NCBI GenBank assembly: GCA_013540595.1
Contig: JABXKE010000002.1
Span: 992,050 to 1,056,049 of the forward strand
Direction: 5' to 3'
DNA from: Pyrodictium sp.
Lineage (GTDB): Archaea; Thermoproteota; Thermoprotei_A; Sulfolobales; Pyrodictiaceae
DNA: 64,000 nt
Shown here: in pieces, positions 51,435-61,325 of the stretch
Layout: every line of letters begins with the position of its first letter
How positions within the stretch are numbered: the first letter of the stretch is position 1
Notes under the pieces: generated by a model
The model's database searches: none
The model's input: only the letters and a program-made list of their open reading frames with translations
What the model was told of the DNA's origin: nothing
Translations under genes and position numbers: made by a program

Positions 51435-51506
51435 GCTGCTAATTAAGTTCGAGGAGATACTCGCCCCTTATTCTTCTGCAACCACCATTATGACTGTATC
51501 TCCTTA

Positions 51507-52217
51507 GTGTGGAGGAGGAGCGAAGTCTGCTTGTACACCTATGAGCAGGATGCTATGCGTGTGATTTGTGAGGCTCTTACGCCTGCTCTTGGTGCTCGTG
51601 TAGTTGTTGATGTTGGTGTTGGCTCTTCAACTCTTTACCTGGCCGAGAAGGGTTCTGGGTATGTTGTCGGTGTCGATGTTGACCCCTCTAGTTTTGAGGG
51701 CTTGGACGAGAGTGCCAGGCTTGACCTGGTAGTTGCTGATGCTTCCTTCTTGCCTCTCCGCGATAAGGCTGCAAGACTTGTCGTATTCTATTTTACTCTC
51801 CACGAGGTAGATCCAAGGCTTCACGTAGTAGTCCTCAGTGAGGCTCGTAGAGCGGCTTGCTCTGTACTTGTTGTTGAGCCTTTGCCTTATGGGGCTAGGC
51901 TCTACGAGGAGTATGCACTATTGTGGCGCGGGGCTATGCATAGTATTGGGAGATTTGAAGACTACATGCCTGCCGAGTATTGGGCTGAAGCCGTTGAAAA
52001 GGCAGGGTTCAGGGTTGAAAGGCTTGGCTTTGTCGAGTGGAAAGCCTACATGCCCCCAGAACTGTTTAGGGGGCACATAGAGGCTGTTGCTAGGGAGTGG
52101 GAGGAGATGGGTGTTAGTAGTGCCATTGTTGAGAGGCTTAGGAGGCTCCTTGGAGAGACCAGAAAAACCTTGTTCAAGTGGTCTGACCTTGTCGTAGTTG
52201 TCGGGAGGGCTTGCTAG
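51507..52217 (+). CDS. Class I SAM-dependent methyltransferase
   Basis: 236 residues. RVVVDVGVGSSTLYLAEKGSGYVVGVDVDP is motif I with the SAM-binding loop; LDLVVADASFLPLRDKAARLVVFYFT is motif II/III; VLVVEPLP motif IV. GTG start. Methyl acceptor unknown. Ends overlapping the convergent glycosylase by 4 nt. Confidence 0.8.
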   Translation: MWRRSEVCLYTYEQDAMRVICEALTPALGARVVVDVGVGSSTLYLAEKGSGYVVGVDVDPSSFEGLDESARLDLVVADASFLPLRDKAARLVVFYFTLHEVDPRLHVVVLSEARRAACSVLVVEPLPYGARLYEEYALLWRGAMHSIGRFEDYMPAEYWAEAVEKAGFRVERLGFVEWKAYMPPELFRGHIEAVAREWEEMGVSSAIVERLRRLLGETRKTLFKWSDLVVVVGRAC

Positions 52218-53152
52218 TCCTTGTAGTGTGCCCAGAGGTCTAGCGGGCTTGGACTCCTCAGTCCTGCACGGTTCTCTCTACGGCGCAGCCTCTCCAGAGC
52301 CTTGCTTAGGACTTCTGCATCAAAACATATTGTTGCTGCTAGTGCTAGCAGGCCTCTACATTCTCCAAACCTCCTTGTGATCTCTTTGCCTGCCTCTCTC
52401 ACGTCCACCTTGTAGGCTTCTGCTGCTAGGCGTTGTAGCCACCTGTCAAGGGGGAGGGCATTGTAGTCTTTTAGTGCGAGGAGCCTGGAGAGGTTGTAAG
52501 TGTAGGAGCCTACGCCGCGTACACTCTTGGCTGCCTCTACTAGTTCTGGGTTATCCTCTCCTAGCCTAGAGGCGAGCATTGCGAGCTTAGCGATGGTGTG
52601 GGCACGGTAGCCGTAGCCACTACTCCTTGCTGCCTCGTAGAGTCTTGGGTGGGACTCCGGGGGCTCAATGTAGACCCAGCCTGGGCCCTGTAGTCTGCGA
52701 CCAGCACGGGTGTAGAGCTTGTAGAGCATACCCCAGCCCTGCTTAAAGCTCGCATTTTGCTGTGAGACAGCTGTGAGGAGGGCTGCCCACGGGCTTGTTG
52801 CGCGTAGCCTAAAGCCCTTCAACTGTCTGGGTATGCAGGAGGCGAGGGGGTCTACGAGGGCCTTCTCGTGGAAGGAGCTGTAGTCTTCTTTGAGCCCAAG
52901 AATAAACGATAGCCTCTCCTCGAGCTTGTCCTCCCAGCAATTGTTCCCAGAGGACGAGTAGACCCTGTAGCTTACAGTGTTACCCTCCTGCCTGGCTTCT
53001 ACGACTGTTCCACGGCAGATGCTTAGGCGCACAGTGCCTGGGCTGTACATCCACCAGAAACTATAGACTCTGCCGGTATCGTCTAGACTATAGCTCTTAG
53101 CTGTAGTGATGGTGCCCCTGTACACTTCGACAAGGCTAGCTGTCGCGGACAA
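52214..53152 (-). CDS. HhH-GPD DNA glycosylase (AlkA/OGG1-like)
   Basis: 312 residues. A beta-rich N-terminal domain, then SPWAALLTAVSQQNASFKQGWGMLYKL (conserved QQxxxxxA region), helix-hairpin-helix AAKSVRGVGSYTYNLSRLLALKDYNALPLDRWLQRL with the catalytic Asp in LPLDRW. Removes damaged bases (alkylated purines or 8-oxoguanine). The Lys used by bifunctional OGG enzymes is not obvious, so an AlkA-like monofunctional enzyme is slightly favoured. Followed downstream by a convergent methyltransferase, preceded by the AIM24 gene with a 12-nt gap. Confidence 0.8.
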   Translation of the reverse strand: MSATASLVEVYRGTITTAKSYSLDDTGRVYSFWWMYSPGTVRLSICRGTVVEARQEGNTVSYRVYSSSGNNCWEDKLEERLSFILGLKEDYSSFHEKALVDPLASCIPRQLKGFRLRATSPWAALLTAVSQQNASFKQGWGMLYKLYTRAGRRLQGPGWVYIEPPESHPRLYEAARSSGYGYRAHTIAKLAMLASRLGEDNPELVEAAKSVRGVGSYTYNLSRLLALKDYNALPLDRWLQRLAAEAYKVDVREAGKEITRRFGECRGLLALAATICFDAEVLSKALERLRRRENRAGLRSPSPLDLWAHYKD

Positions 53153-53164
53153 TGGCTATGCACC

Positions 53165-53848
53165 TCAGCTACTCCTCCCCGGAATGTATTTTGCTATGAG
53201 CTGTGCTAGCGGCGGCAGTATCCGTGTCTGCAAGTAGAGTATCGTGGGCCCATAGACTTCAAGTATGAACCCCTCACCGCCGAGTAGGAAGCTTTTCCAT
53301 CCACCAAACTTGCGAACCCTATACTCGGTATTCGCAGGCATTGCTACTAAGTGGAAGTTATCTACTACTATCTTCTCACCAGCACGAACCTCAAGCTTCT
53401 TGAGGCCACCATAACTTGAGATCCACACAGTGCCGCGGCCGCGCACACTCAGCCAGAACAGCTCTCCTTCAGCTATGAGCCCCTTGAGGCCCCGGAAGCG
53501 AGCTGAGACCTCTACGTCCCCATAGTGGGCTAGGTAGCTCGTATCCTGGACAACCCACTCATCACCCGTAAGCTCTAAGGCTTCAACGTCTCCAGGAGCA
53601 CCAGGTACAAGCCATAACTCGGCACGGCTGCGGGCAGTGTAGGTGTTCAAGAATAGTGCTTCTCCTCCTAGTAGGCGGCGCTTGAGTGCTGCTCCTATCC
53701 CACCAGTACTGGTCTTGATGTCTACGTCTCCACGTATGAGCATCATGGCTCCAGGCTCTGTAGTTATGCTCTCCCCAGGCTCGAGTGTGACTCGGAGGAG
53801 GGTGTAAGCTGGAGAGTACTCCTTACTCCACTCCAAGGAGTTTACCAC
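53165..53848 (-). CDS. AIM24 / TIGR00266 family protein
   Basis: 227 residues, repetitive beta structure: SITTEPGAMMLIRGDVDIKTSTGGIGAALKRRLLGGEALFLNTYTA is the hallmark opening, then LIAEGELFWLSVRGRGTVWISSYGGLKKLEV and GEGFILEVYGPTILYLQTR. Members are widespread and of unclear function (mitochondrial biogenesis in yeast). It sits 12 nt upstream of the DNA glycosylase on the same strand, so probably one transcript; no functional link is known. Confidence 0.85.
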   Translation of the reverse strand: MVNSLEWSKEYSPAYTLLRVTLEPGESITTEPGAMMLIRGDVDIKTSTGGIGAALKRRLLGGEALFLNTYTARSRAELWLVPGAPGDVEALELTGDEWVVQDTSYLAHYGDVEVSARFRGLKGLIAEGELFWLSVRGRGTVWISSYGGLKKLEVRAGEKIVVDNFHLVAMPANTEYRVRKFGGWKSFLLGGEGFILEVYGPTILYLQTRILPPLAQLIAKYIPGRSS

Positions 53849-54029
53849 CTTCCACTACTGGTGTAGAGAAGATTGTCTAGGGCCTGGCGTCCGAGACTGC
53901 AATTTATACTTGTGTGCTTTGAGAGTAATTAAGCAATACTGCTAGTATTCAGTATGTGTTGTGTGTAAAGTGTGGGTAAGGAATATAATGGCTGCCACCA
54001 TAAGAGGGGCTACTGGTGTAGGTTAACCC

Positions 54030-54794
54030 TTGGCTAGCCAGTGTAGTGAGTACATCTCTCTTGGGATAAGAGCCTTCGACAAACTCCTCCCGAAGGGGCT
54101 TCCCAGGAAGAGCCTCGCAGTACTAGCTGGTGAGGGTGGTACAGGGAAGAGCCTCATAGTACTCTACTCCACATGGTCTGGGCTCCAGAGGGGAGATAGG
54201 GGAGCCTACATCTCCCTAGACGACGACGCTGAGACAATATATACCGCTATGAAGTCAAAGATTGGCGAGAAGGTAGACGAATACATTAAGTCACATAGAC
54301 TAGTACTAGTTGACGGCTATGCTGCACGTTACGGTGCAGCCCTGCGGGGTTCATGGGAGCGCATGACTAAGATTGACCCGAGTAGCCTGCTTCAGGGCAT
54401 TCGGAGTGTAGTTGAACGCTATGGCTTGCGTGAGTGTGGGATGGTTGTCATAGATAGTCTTAACCCCTTGTTCCTCCAGTATGAGCCGACAGTAGTATAC
54501 GACTTTATAAATGCTATGCGTGCAACAATAGCAAAACAGTACAACGTGTTTGTACTTGCAACACTCCACACACCCACGAGCTTATACGCTGAGATCGCCT
54601 CCATGCTTGAATACATGGTTGACGCCTTCATAGTGACAAGATACCATCCTGAAGCGTTCGAGGCGGGCCTGCCGGTGAAACAAATAATGGTCAAGAAGGC
54701 TAAGGGGGTCCCCGTGGCTTACGGCTGGCTGAGCTTTATGATAACAGATGAGGGCATAGTAGAGGCCAAGATAAAATACGAGGAGCAGAAGTGA
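54030..54794 (+). CDS. KaiC-like RecA-superfamily ATPase, divergent
   Basis: 254 residues. LGIRAFDKLLPKGLPRKSLAVLAGEGGTGKSLIVLYST has a good Walker A (GEGGTGKS, residues about 34-41); GMVVIDSLNPLFL is Walker B. The position after strand 2 reads YISLDDDAETI instead of the Glu pair of active KaiC domains (the paralogue at 1546 keeps EE). TTG start. A possible sensor or regulatory ATPase; no partner gene is obvious. The promoter gap 53849-54029 holds no other feature. Confidence 0.8.
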   Translation: MASQCSEYISLGIRAFDKLLPKGLPRKSLAVLAGEGGTGKSLIVLYSTWSGLQRGDRGAYISLDDDAETIYTAMKSKIGEKVDEYIKSHRLVLVDGYAARYGAALRGSWERMTKIDPSSLLQGIRSVVERYGLRECGMVVIDSLNPLFLQYEPTVVYDFINAMRATIAKQYNVFVLATLHTPTSLYAEIASMLEYMVDAFIVTRYHPEAFEAGLPVKQIMVKKAKGVPVAYGWLSFMITDEGIVEAKIKYEEQK

Positions 54795-54938
54795 AGGCAA
54801 GGATTACTATCCTGTGACCCGTACTTCACTATTTTTATGGCTGGCCCCCATGCAATCCATCCCGTAGCACCAGGACTACCGTACGGTTCTGTTTTTATTC
54901 TCTAAGCATTATTCAGCATCACCCTTGGATGATGGGCC

Positions 54939-56135
54939 TTGAAGCCCTTGAGTGGGGTTAGGGTACTAGACTTAAGTCATACCCTTGCAGGCCCCTTTGC
55001 AACTATGATCCTCGCAGATTTGGGCGCTGAAGTAGTAAAGGTGGAGCCTCCAGGCGGCGATGAAACACGTGAGTGGGCGCCCCACATCGACGGTGTTAGC
55101 GTGTACTTCATGTCGGCAAACCGTGGCAAGAAGAGCATAGTTGTAAACCTAAAAGACAAGCGTGGCAGGGAGATAGTCTACAGGCTTGCCAAGCGGAGCC
55201 ACTTGGTCTTTGAGAATTACCGGCCTGGTGTCCGGGAAAAGCTTGGCGTGGACCCCGAGACCCTGTTTAGGGTTAATCCCAGCCTTGTGTATGTTAGCAT
55301 TAAGGGGTTCCGCCCTGGGAGCAAGTACGAGCACCGCCCAGCCTACGACATTATTGTCCAGGGCATGAGTGGCCTCATGGCTTCTACGGGTGAGGAGGGC
55401 AGGCCACCTGTAAGGGTTAGTTTTGCTTTGTTTGACGTTATAACAGGGCTTATGGCTGTTGTCTACGCTTTATCGGCGCTTCGTAGCAGCGAGAGACCAG
55501 TCTACATAGAGGTCCCACTATACGATACGGCAGTATTCTCTATGGTGTACGTGCCACTCATATACCTGCTTACAGGGAGGAAGCCCAAGAGGATGGGCTC
55601 AGCACACCCCAGTATAGTGCCTTACCAAGCGTTTAGGGCTGGTGATGGCAAGTGGTTTATTGTGGCTGCAGCAAATGATAGGCACTGGAGGAATATGTGC
55701 ATGGCCATTGGGAGACCCGACCTAGCTGAAGATCCTCGTTTTAGGACTAACCCGGACAGGGTAAAGAATAGGGGTGAACTAATACCATTACTTGAGAAGG
55801 TCTTTGCTTCTAAGCCACGTGAATACTGGCTTAAAACCCTCGAGGAGGCTGGCGTGCCAGTAGCTCCTGTATACGAGGTTGACGAGGTCTTCGCTGACGA
55901 TTATAGTAGCGAGCTTGTCTACGAGGTCGCGCACCCATTACTTGGCAATGTGAAAATGCTTGCTGAGCCCGGCAAGATGAATGGTGCTAGGCCGCAGACA
56001 GATAATCCGCCACCCCTACTCGGGCAACACACTATAGAGATCCTAGAAGAACTAGGATATGGTAGAGATGAAGTAGAGGCACTCATTAGGGAAGGCGTGG
56101 TAGGTGTTGCCAGCAATAAGAGTGTACTGCATTAA
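54939..56135 (+). CDS. CoA-transferase family III (CaiB/BaiF type)
   Basis: 398 residues. [40 protein letters not shown] is the classical start. [41 protein letters not shown] and [19 protein letters not shown] (catalytic Asp) follow, then [13 protein letters not shown] near the end. Moves CoA between carboxylic acids; possible substrates include succinate, citramalate or an aromatic acid, but none can be chosen. TTG start after GGATGATGGG. No partner genes for a catabolic pathway are adjacent. Confidence 0.88.
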   Translation: MKPLSGVRVLDLSHTLAGPFATMILADLGAEVVKVEPPGGDETREWAPHIDGVSVYFMSANRGKKSIVVNLKDKRGREIVYRLAKRSHLVFENYRPGVREKLGVDPETLFRVNPSLVYVSIKGFRPGSKYEHRPAYDIIVQGMSGLMASTGEEGRPPVRVSFALFDVITGLMAVVYALSALRSSERPVYIEVPLYDTAVFSMVYVPLIYLLTGRKPKRMGSAHPSIVPYQAFRAGDGKWFIVAAANDRHWRNMCMAIGRPDLAEDPRFRTNPDRVKNRGELIPLLEKVFASKPREYWLKTLEEAGVPVAPVYEVDEVFADDYSSELVYEVAHPLLGNVKMLAEPGKMNGARPQTDNPPPLLGQHTIEILEELGYGRDEVEALIREGVVGVASNKSVLH

Positions 56136-56174
56136 GCCCGCTCTACGCCTCCCCAGGCACTCAACCCAGTTTAT

Positions 56175-58097
56175 TCATGAGCTAGCAGTCTTCTCGCTGG
56201 CCCCACTAATATTGTGCACGTACGACGAGACTATTGCTGATGCCAGATCCTGGTAGAGTATTATGCCCCTGTACTTGAACTCTTTATCAACAACTATCAC
56301 GTAATATGTGTCCTCCTCTGATTCCTCCATCACAAACATTACATGAACCAAGTCCTCGTCCTCGAAGACTACTGGCGGCGTCCTAAGCGGCAACTTTGCG
56401 ATGGGAGCATCGGGGTTTAGGCTTAATAGTTTCTCGAGGTAAGAAGCGTCTATCGCGCCTAGAACCCTGTCCTTCTCATCTATTACTGGTATTATGTGCT
56501 GGCGGAGCCTTGAAATGAGATCTATTGCCTTTGAGACAGGGTAACTCGCCCGCAGGGGGATGAATGTCTTCTCAGCGATTTCAATAGCCCTGACACGAAC
56601 CCTGATGCCTCTTGCACGCAGCATTGTCAGTACTGCCTCCATGTTGACAAGTTCTGGCCTTACGCGGCGCGGTATTTGCGACTTGTAGATTGTAATGCCC
56701 CCGGAGAGCTCGCGGGCAACATAGCTTATGAGCAGGGCTGGTATGAGGAATGCGTAGTCATTGCTCATCTCGGCAATCATGATAGACGTGGCGAGAGGGG
56801 CTTTTGAGACTGCAGCAAAGAACCCTGCCATGCCAAGGTAGGCGTACACTAGGGGGTCGTCTATGGGCGTATAGGCCTCTACTGCTAGCCCATAAGAATA
56901 CCCTATTAGTGCTCCTGCAAGAATACTTGGCATGAATACTCCCCCGCTACCACCAGAACCTATCGAGAACGATGTTGCAGCCATTTTTGCTAGGGCAAGC
57001 AGTATTATTACAAGTGGCAGGCTCACATGGGGGTCGACAGGCATAGCCGCCAGCACGTCATCGGGTTTTTCGAGGAGAGAGACTAGTACCTCTCTACCAG
57101 ACCCAAGAGCATGTGGTACTGCTAGCCCGACAGCCCCGGCCAGGGTTGCCCCCACTACCGGCCTAGCCAACGCATGTTTTATGTGTCTCTGCAACAGCTT
57201 GTTTACACCATAGAACATGTTCACGTACATGATCGCGAAGAATGCCAGTACGAATGAGAGTATGATGTAGCTTGCAAGGGCGTCCATAGTATACAATGAT
57301 CTCGGGTCAACCTCTATCGAGGGGAAAACCTCGCTAAACCCCCAGAACGGGAGTGTGGCAGCATAGCCTACAACTGATGCTACGAGAGCAGGTATTAGGG
57401 CGTCAGCAGCAATGTCGCGTTTGAAGAGTACCTCTACAGCAAAGATTGCTGTGCCAATGGGTGCCCTAAAGAGTGCTGATAAAGCGCCAGATATGCCTGC
57501 AACAAGGGCTATACGCCTATCCCACAAGTCAAGCCTCAGCACTTGGGCAATAATACTGCCCATACCTGCGCCCATTAACGCGCTGGGGCCCTCTATGCCG
57601 CCACTACCCCCAGAGCCTATAGTGAATGATGAGGCGACAGCCTTTACCAGGGGGACACGTGCACGTAGCATACCTGCAAGCCGGTGATAAGCTGCTATAG
57701 CGGCATCTGTGCCATGCCCCTCGGCTTCTGGCGCAAACTTGTACACTAGTACTGATGAAGCAATAGCGCCCATTACTAGGGATGGAACCAAAAGCATTAT
57801 CTCAATAGACTCATAGTTAGAAACAATTGTCATTCCTAGGTCTGTACCAGCAATATTTCCCGGGTCAACCCCAAGCAACTGTGCAAAGAGCGCCGTTGTA
57901 GATTCTAGCATGGCATAGAAGAAGCTTGCAAATAGCCCGGAGACCAGCCCTATAATGGACCCCAATATGATCCACTTCTCTAAGACAGAGAACCTTGAAG
58001 CTATGACCATAAGGGCGCTCCTTAACGCAGTAAATGGCCTTAGCAATATTAGCAGTAGACGAATAGGCGTTACACCCCCAGAACACCCAGAATTCAC
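56175..58097 (-). CDS. ClC-family chloride channel/antiporter with CBS pair
   Basis: 640 residues with about ten membrane segments. Selectivity motifs: TIGSGGSGGIEGPSALMGA (gating Glu in the GxEGP loop) and SIGSGGSGGVFMPSILAGA. The gating Glu favours a Cl-/H+ antiporter. Two C-terminal CBS domains (about 500-635; VSKAIDLISRLRQHIIPVIDEKDRVLGAID and TYYVIVVDKEFKYRGIILYQDL) could sense nucleotides. GTG start, with GAGGT 6 nt upstream embedded in a leader with competing hairpins. Upstream lies a P-type ATPase in the same direction. Confidence 0.92.
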   Translation of the reverse strand: MNSGCSGGVTPIRLLLILLRPFTALRSALMVIASRFSVLEKWIILGSIIGLVSGLFASFFYAMLESTTALFAQLLGVDPGNIAGTDLGMTIVSNYESIEIMLLVPSLVMGAIASSVLVYKFAPEAEGHGTDAAIAAYHRLAGMLRARVPLVKAVASSFTIGSGGSGGIEGPSALMGAGMGSIIAQVLRLDLWDRRIALVAGISGALSALFRAPIGTAIFAVEVLFKRDIAADALIPALVASVVGYAATLPFWGFSEVFPSIEVDPRSLYTMDALASYIILSFVLAFFAIMYVNMFYGVNKLLQRHIKHALARPVVGATLAGAVGLAVPHALGSGREVLVSLLEKPDDVLAAMPVDPHVSLPLVIILLALAKMAATSFSIGSGGSGGVFMPSILAGALIGYSYGLAVEAYTPIDDPLVYAYLGMAGFFAAVSKAPLATSIMIAEMSNDYAFLIPALLISYVARELSGGITIYKSQIPRRVRPELVNMEAVLTMLRARGIRVRVRAIEIAEKTFIPLRASYPVSKAIDLISRLRQHIIPVIDEKDRVLGAIDASYLEKLLSLNPDAPIAKLPLRTPPVVFEDEDLVHVMFVMEESEEDTYYVIVVDKEFKYRGIILYQDLASAIVSSYVHNISGASEKTASS

Positions 58098-58098
58098 T

Positions 58099-58162
58099 CC
58101 GCTACCTCGATATACGGGTAGCGGCTCAGGGTAAATTATCTACCCTAATAGAACCGCTACCC
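58099..58162 (-). promoter_or_regulatory. Switch-like leader with competing hairpins upstream of the ClC gene
   Basis: Read on the minus strand (mRNA sense): arm A GGGTAGCGG (58162-58154); small hairpin AGGGTA/TACCCT (58146-58141 with 58133-58128); arm B CCGCTACCC (58124-58116); arm C GGTAGCGG (58106-58099), then the GTG at 58097. Arm B can pair with A (9 bp) or with C (8 bp plus a wobble). Arm C overlaps the ribosome-binding site GAGGT, so B-C pairing would hide it and A-B would free it. The base pairing is direct observation; regulation is inference. It does not match the fluoride riboswitch as I know it. Confidence 0.5.
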
Positions 58163-58221
58163 AGGTCTCTCTAAGAAGTAGTACTCTCGTGTGGGAGCAC
58201 TTGGAAAAATGTCTAGTAGGG

Positions 58222-60912
58222 TTATACCCTTAAGCCTATCCTCTTTCGTGTCTCCTCAAACGCTACTAATGCAATGTGCGAAACAGCTATGAGAACCACT
58301 ATCTGCTCAAGTGACAGCGGTGCTATCTTGAATAATGGCGCTAGGACTGTTACAGCAGCAATACTCAATGCTAAGCCTGCGGCATACCCTAGAAGCCACT
58401 GCTTATTCCTTAGAAGGACATCTAGCGCCAGCGGCGTATTCAGCCTTCTAAGTGACAAGCTCAGCGCTAGTTCGCTAGACATCATTGTGAGGAATGCTGC
58501 TGCCGCACTTGCCTCGTGACCATAGTGTGGCTCGTAGTAGTGGTATGTAGCTAGTACAAGGGCTGTTATGAACATTCCTAGGACTAGCAAGTATACAAAC
58601 TGGTTCCTGCCCAGTATGGGCTCATCTCTCCTCCTAGGAGGCCTCTTCATAACATCTTTTTCTGCTTCTTCAAACGCCATACCTGCTGCTGGGAACCCAT
58701 CTGTGACAAGGTTTATCCACAAGAGCATTGGCGCCGTGAATATTATCCCTATACCACGTAGTGCCGCGTAGAATATCACAGCCACCTCGGCTATATTGGC
58801 TGATAATAAGTAGAGTACTGTCCTCTTCACATTGTCGAAGCTCCTCCTGCCCTCCTCTACTGCTGCAACAATAGTCGCAAAGTTGTCGTCTAAGAGGATG
58901 ATGTCAGAAGCCTCTTTAGCCACGTCTGTGCCCCGAACACCCATAGCAACACCTATGTCGGCAAGCTTTAGTGCCGGCGCATCATTCACGCCGTCACCAG
59001 TAACTGCAACTATGTGGCCTAGGCTCCTATAGACACGCACAATACGCGCCTTATGCTCTGGTGTTACACGCGCAAACACAGTAACCTCGTCAGCTACCTT
59101 GGCTAGCTCTTCGTCACTCATCTTCTCAAGCTCCCAGCCCGTGACAACGCGGCCTTCTGGTAGGCCTATCATGCTAGCTATGGCCCGCGCTGTTGCTGGA
59201 TGATCACCAGTAACCATGACGACTTTTATCCCTGCACTAATAGCCTTGCGGACAGCCTCTGGAACCTCTGGGCGTGGAGGATCAATGAGGGATGCGAACC
59301 CCAGCAGGATAAGCTTACTCTCAACAGCATCATCGTCTGCCTCTAGGTCCCCCCTAGCCGCCTCACGATACGCTAGTGCTATGACCCTAAATCCTCTCCC
59401 CGCCTCCTCCTCGACCTTTTCAAGGAGCTTCTTCTTAGCTGTATCACTCAAGTCGACTACTACGCCACTAGAATCCATGTATGCTACTGACCTCTCGACA
59501 ATGACTTCTGGCGCACCCTTACTCAGCACAAGCAGCTCGCCATCATGTTCTACTATCACCGTCATGCGCTTACGTTCACTACTGAAGCTTATCTCTCTAA
59601 GCCTACGATAACTGCGCCTAGCCCCGCTAGGGTCAAGGCCTAGCTTGGCTGCCAGCACGATAAGAGCGGCTTCGAGGGGGTCACCGCGTATTTTTCCGTC
59701 AGAGACCTCGGCGTTGTTATTTAGTAGCGAGACTAGGGCTACGAGGCGAGCCCACTTGCTCTCGTTGACGGTTATCCTTTTCTCTCCAAGGAATACTCCT
59801 CCCCTGAAAATATAACCCTCCCCCGTGACAGTGTACGCCTTGCCGTCAGGGGATAGGAGCCTCTTGACAGTCATCTCGTTGACTGTTAGTGTTCCAGTCT
59901 TGTCTGTCGCTATGACACTAGCTGACCCAAGGGCCTCTACTGCTGCAAGCCGCCTAACCAGGGCGTTGCGGCGAGCCATGTTCCAGGCGGCAACAGAGAA
60001 GACTATGACGACTATGGCTGGCAGGCCTTCTGGGACTGCTGCAACAGCCAGGGCTATACTTGTAAGTACAAGGTCTACAATGCCTGCTTCATGCTTTACA
60101 TAGCCTATAATGAAGCTCATAACAGCGATGGCAACTATTATGGCTGCAATCCTCTTCGCGAGCCTGTCGAGCTCCACCTGGAAAGGCGTCCTTGTCTCCT
60201 CTGCTTCTGCAACTATCCTAGCTATACGCCCCATATACGTGTTCATCCCAGTAGCAACTACTACAGCCTTGCCAGATCCTCTCACTACAAAAGTGCCAGA
60301 GTACACTATGTTAACGCGGTCAGACTCTATGGTGCCGCGCTGCAACACAACATCAGCCTGCTTCCTTACAGGCACACTCTCCCCTGTAAGCATAGACTCG
60401 TCAACGTAGAGGTCGCGGTCCTCAATGACTCTCGCATCTGCAGGCACGCGGTCGCCCTCACTCAAGACGATTACATCGCCTGGGACAAGCTCAGAAGAAT
60501 CAATAGTTACTATTCTACCGTCACGTAAGACGTGAGCCTTGGGTGACGCGAGCCTCTTCAGAGCCTCAAGGATCTTCTCCGCCCTATACTCCTGAACAGA
60601 CCCCATTACAGCCATGAATAAGACTATGGCGAATATTAGTATTGCATCAATAGTCTCCCCCACGGCTAGGCTAAAGACTGTTGCAGCCAGCAACATTACA
60701 ACAAAGAGGTTCTTAAACTGCTCAGCAAACACGTCAAGAAATCCACGCCTCTTACCAGCCTCAAGAATGTTTAAGCCACACTCCCCAAGCCTCCTCCTAG
60801 CCTCACTACTAGACAGCCCCTTATCAGGGCTGACGCCAAGAGCACGGAGTACCTCATCCTTACTCCTAGCATGAGCGTCAGCAACAATACACAATGTCTT
60901 TGCACTAGCCAC
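58222..60912 (-). CDS. P-type cation-transporting ATPase (Ca2+-type, P2)
   Basis: About 896 residues. Actuator TGES (MLTGESVPVRK), phosphorylation site VIATDKTGTLTVNEM, hinge VTGDGVNDAPALKLADIGVAMG, and in membrane helix 4 AVPEGLPAIVVIV, the PEGLP of Ca2+/Na+,K+/H+ P2 pumps. N-terminal cation-ATPase domain (SKDEVLRALGVSPDKGLSSSEARRRLGECGLN). Ca2+ export is the best guess. GTG 60912 with AGGGTG 6 nt upstream is preferred; an earlier GTG (60957) adds 15 residues. About 124 nt before the ClC gene; the two could share a transcript or be separately started. Confidence 0.9.
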   Translation of the reverse strand: MASAKTLCIVADAHARSKDEVLRALGVSPDKGLSSSEARRRLGECGLNILEAGKRRGFLDVFAEQFKNLFVVMLLAATVFSLAVGETIDAILIFAIVLFMAVMGSVQEYRAEKILEALKRLASPKAHVLRDGRIVTIDSSELVPGDVIVLSEGDRVPADARVIEDRDLYVDESMLTGESVPVRKQADVVLQRGTIESDRVNIVYSGTFVVRGSGKAVVVATGMNTYMGRIARIVAEAEETRTPFQVELDRLAKRIAAIIVAIAVMSFIIGYVKHEAGIVDLVLTSIALAVAAVPEGLPAIVVIVFSVAAWNMARRNALVRRLAAVEALGSASVIATDKTGTLTVNEMTVKRLLSPDGKAYTVTGEGYIFRGGVFLGEKRITVNESKWARLVALVSLLNNNAEVSDGKIRGDPLEAALIVLAAKLGLDPSGARRSYRRLREISFSSERKRMTVIVEHDGELLVLSKGAPEVIVERSVAYMDSSGVVVDLSDTAKKKLLEKVEEEAGRGFRVIALAYREAARGDLEADDDAVESKLILLGFASLIDPPRPEVPEAVRKAISAGIKVVMVTGDHPATARAIASMIGLPEGRVVTGWELEKMSDEELAKVADEVTVFARVTPEHKARIVRVYRSLGHIVAVTGDGVNDAPALKLADIGVAMGVRGTDVAKEASDIILLDDNFATIVAAVEEGRRSFDNVKRTVLYLLSANIAEVAVIFYAALRGIGIIFTAPMLLWINLVTDGFPAAGMAFEEAEKDVMKRPPRRRDEPILGRNQFVYLLVLGMFITALVLATYHYYEPHYGHEASAAAAFLTMMSSELALSLSLRRLNTPLALDVLLRNKQWLLGYAAGLALSIAAVTVLAPLFKIAPLSLEQIVVLIAVSHIALVAFEETRKRIGLRV

Positions 60913-61325
60913 CACAGACACCCTAAACCCGAGCCCCACGAAGACTACCCTGTACACAAAACAGCGATAAAAGCATGACTAGACAAGCTGAGACCACAAT
61001 AATTACTGTTGCAATGTAGTAGACAGATAGTCAGGGTGCTAACTTGCGTCCTCAATGGTAATCTGCATGCGACGATTCGCTCTATCTTCGCCTCAACGAT
61101 GACAGCCTAGCAAGGACTAAAAGCTAGGTAAGCCGCATACCTTGCACTTGTAGACGGGGCAGACTGGCTTATTTAATAAGTTTCATGGCCACAATCAGGA
61201 CATCTTCTGACTAGAGCAATGTGGGCGCTAAACAATATTAATGCTAAATAACACGTTATACCCAGCGGCTGTCTAGGCCTCTCAGGGGCTTGAGGAGTAT
61301 TAAGTAGATTAATGGGTTATAAGTT
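60913..61325. other. Divergent intergenic region with a hairpin
   Basis: No gene seen. CCTAGC (61106-61111) / GCTAGG (61123-61128) forms a small hairpin. TTTTATC near 60970 may be the ATPase TATA box, and GTATTAAG near 61298 that of the wHTH gene. Confidence 0.4.

Noticed and set aside
58098-58221. Fluoride (crcB) riboswitch
   Set aside because: The conserved fluoride-riboswitch core motifs are not present; only the general idea of a ClC-linked leader switch remains.
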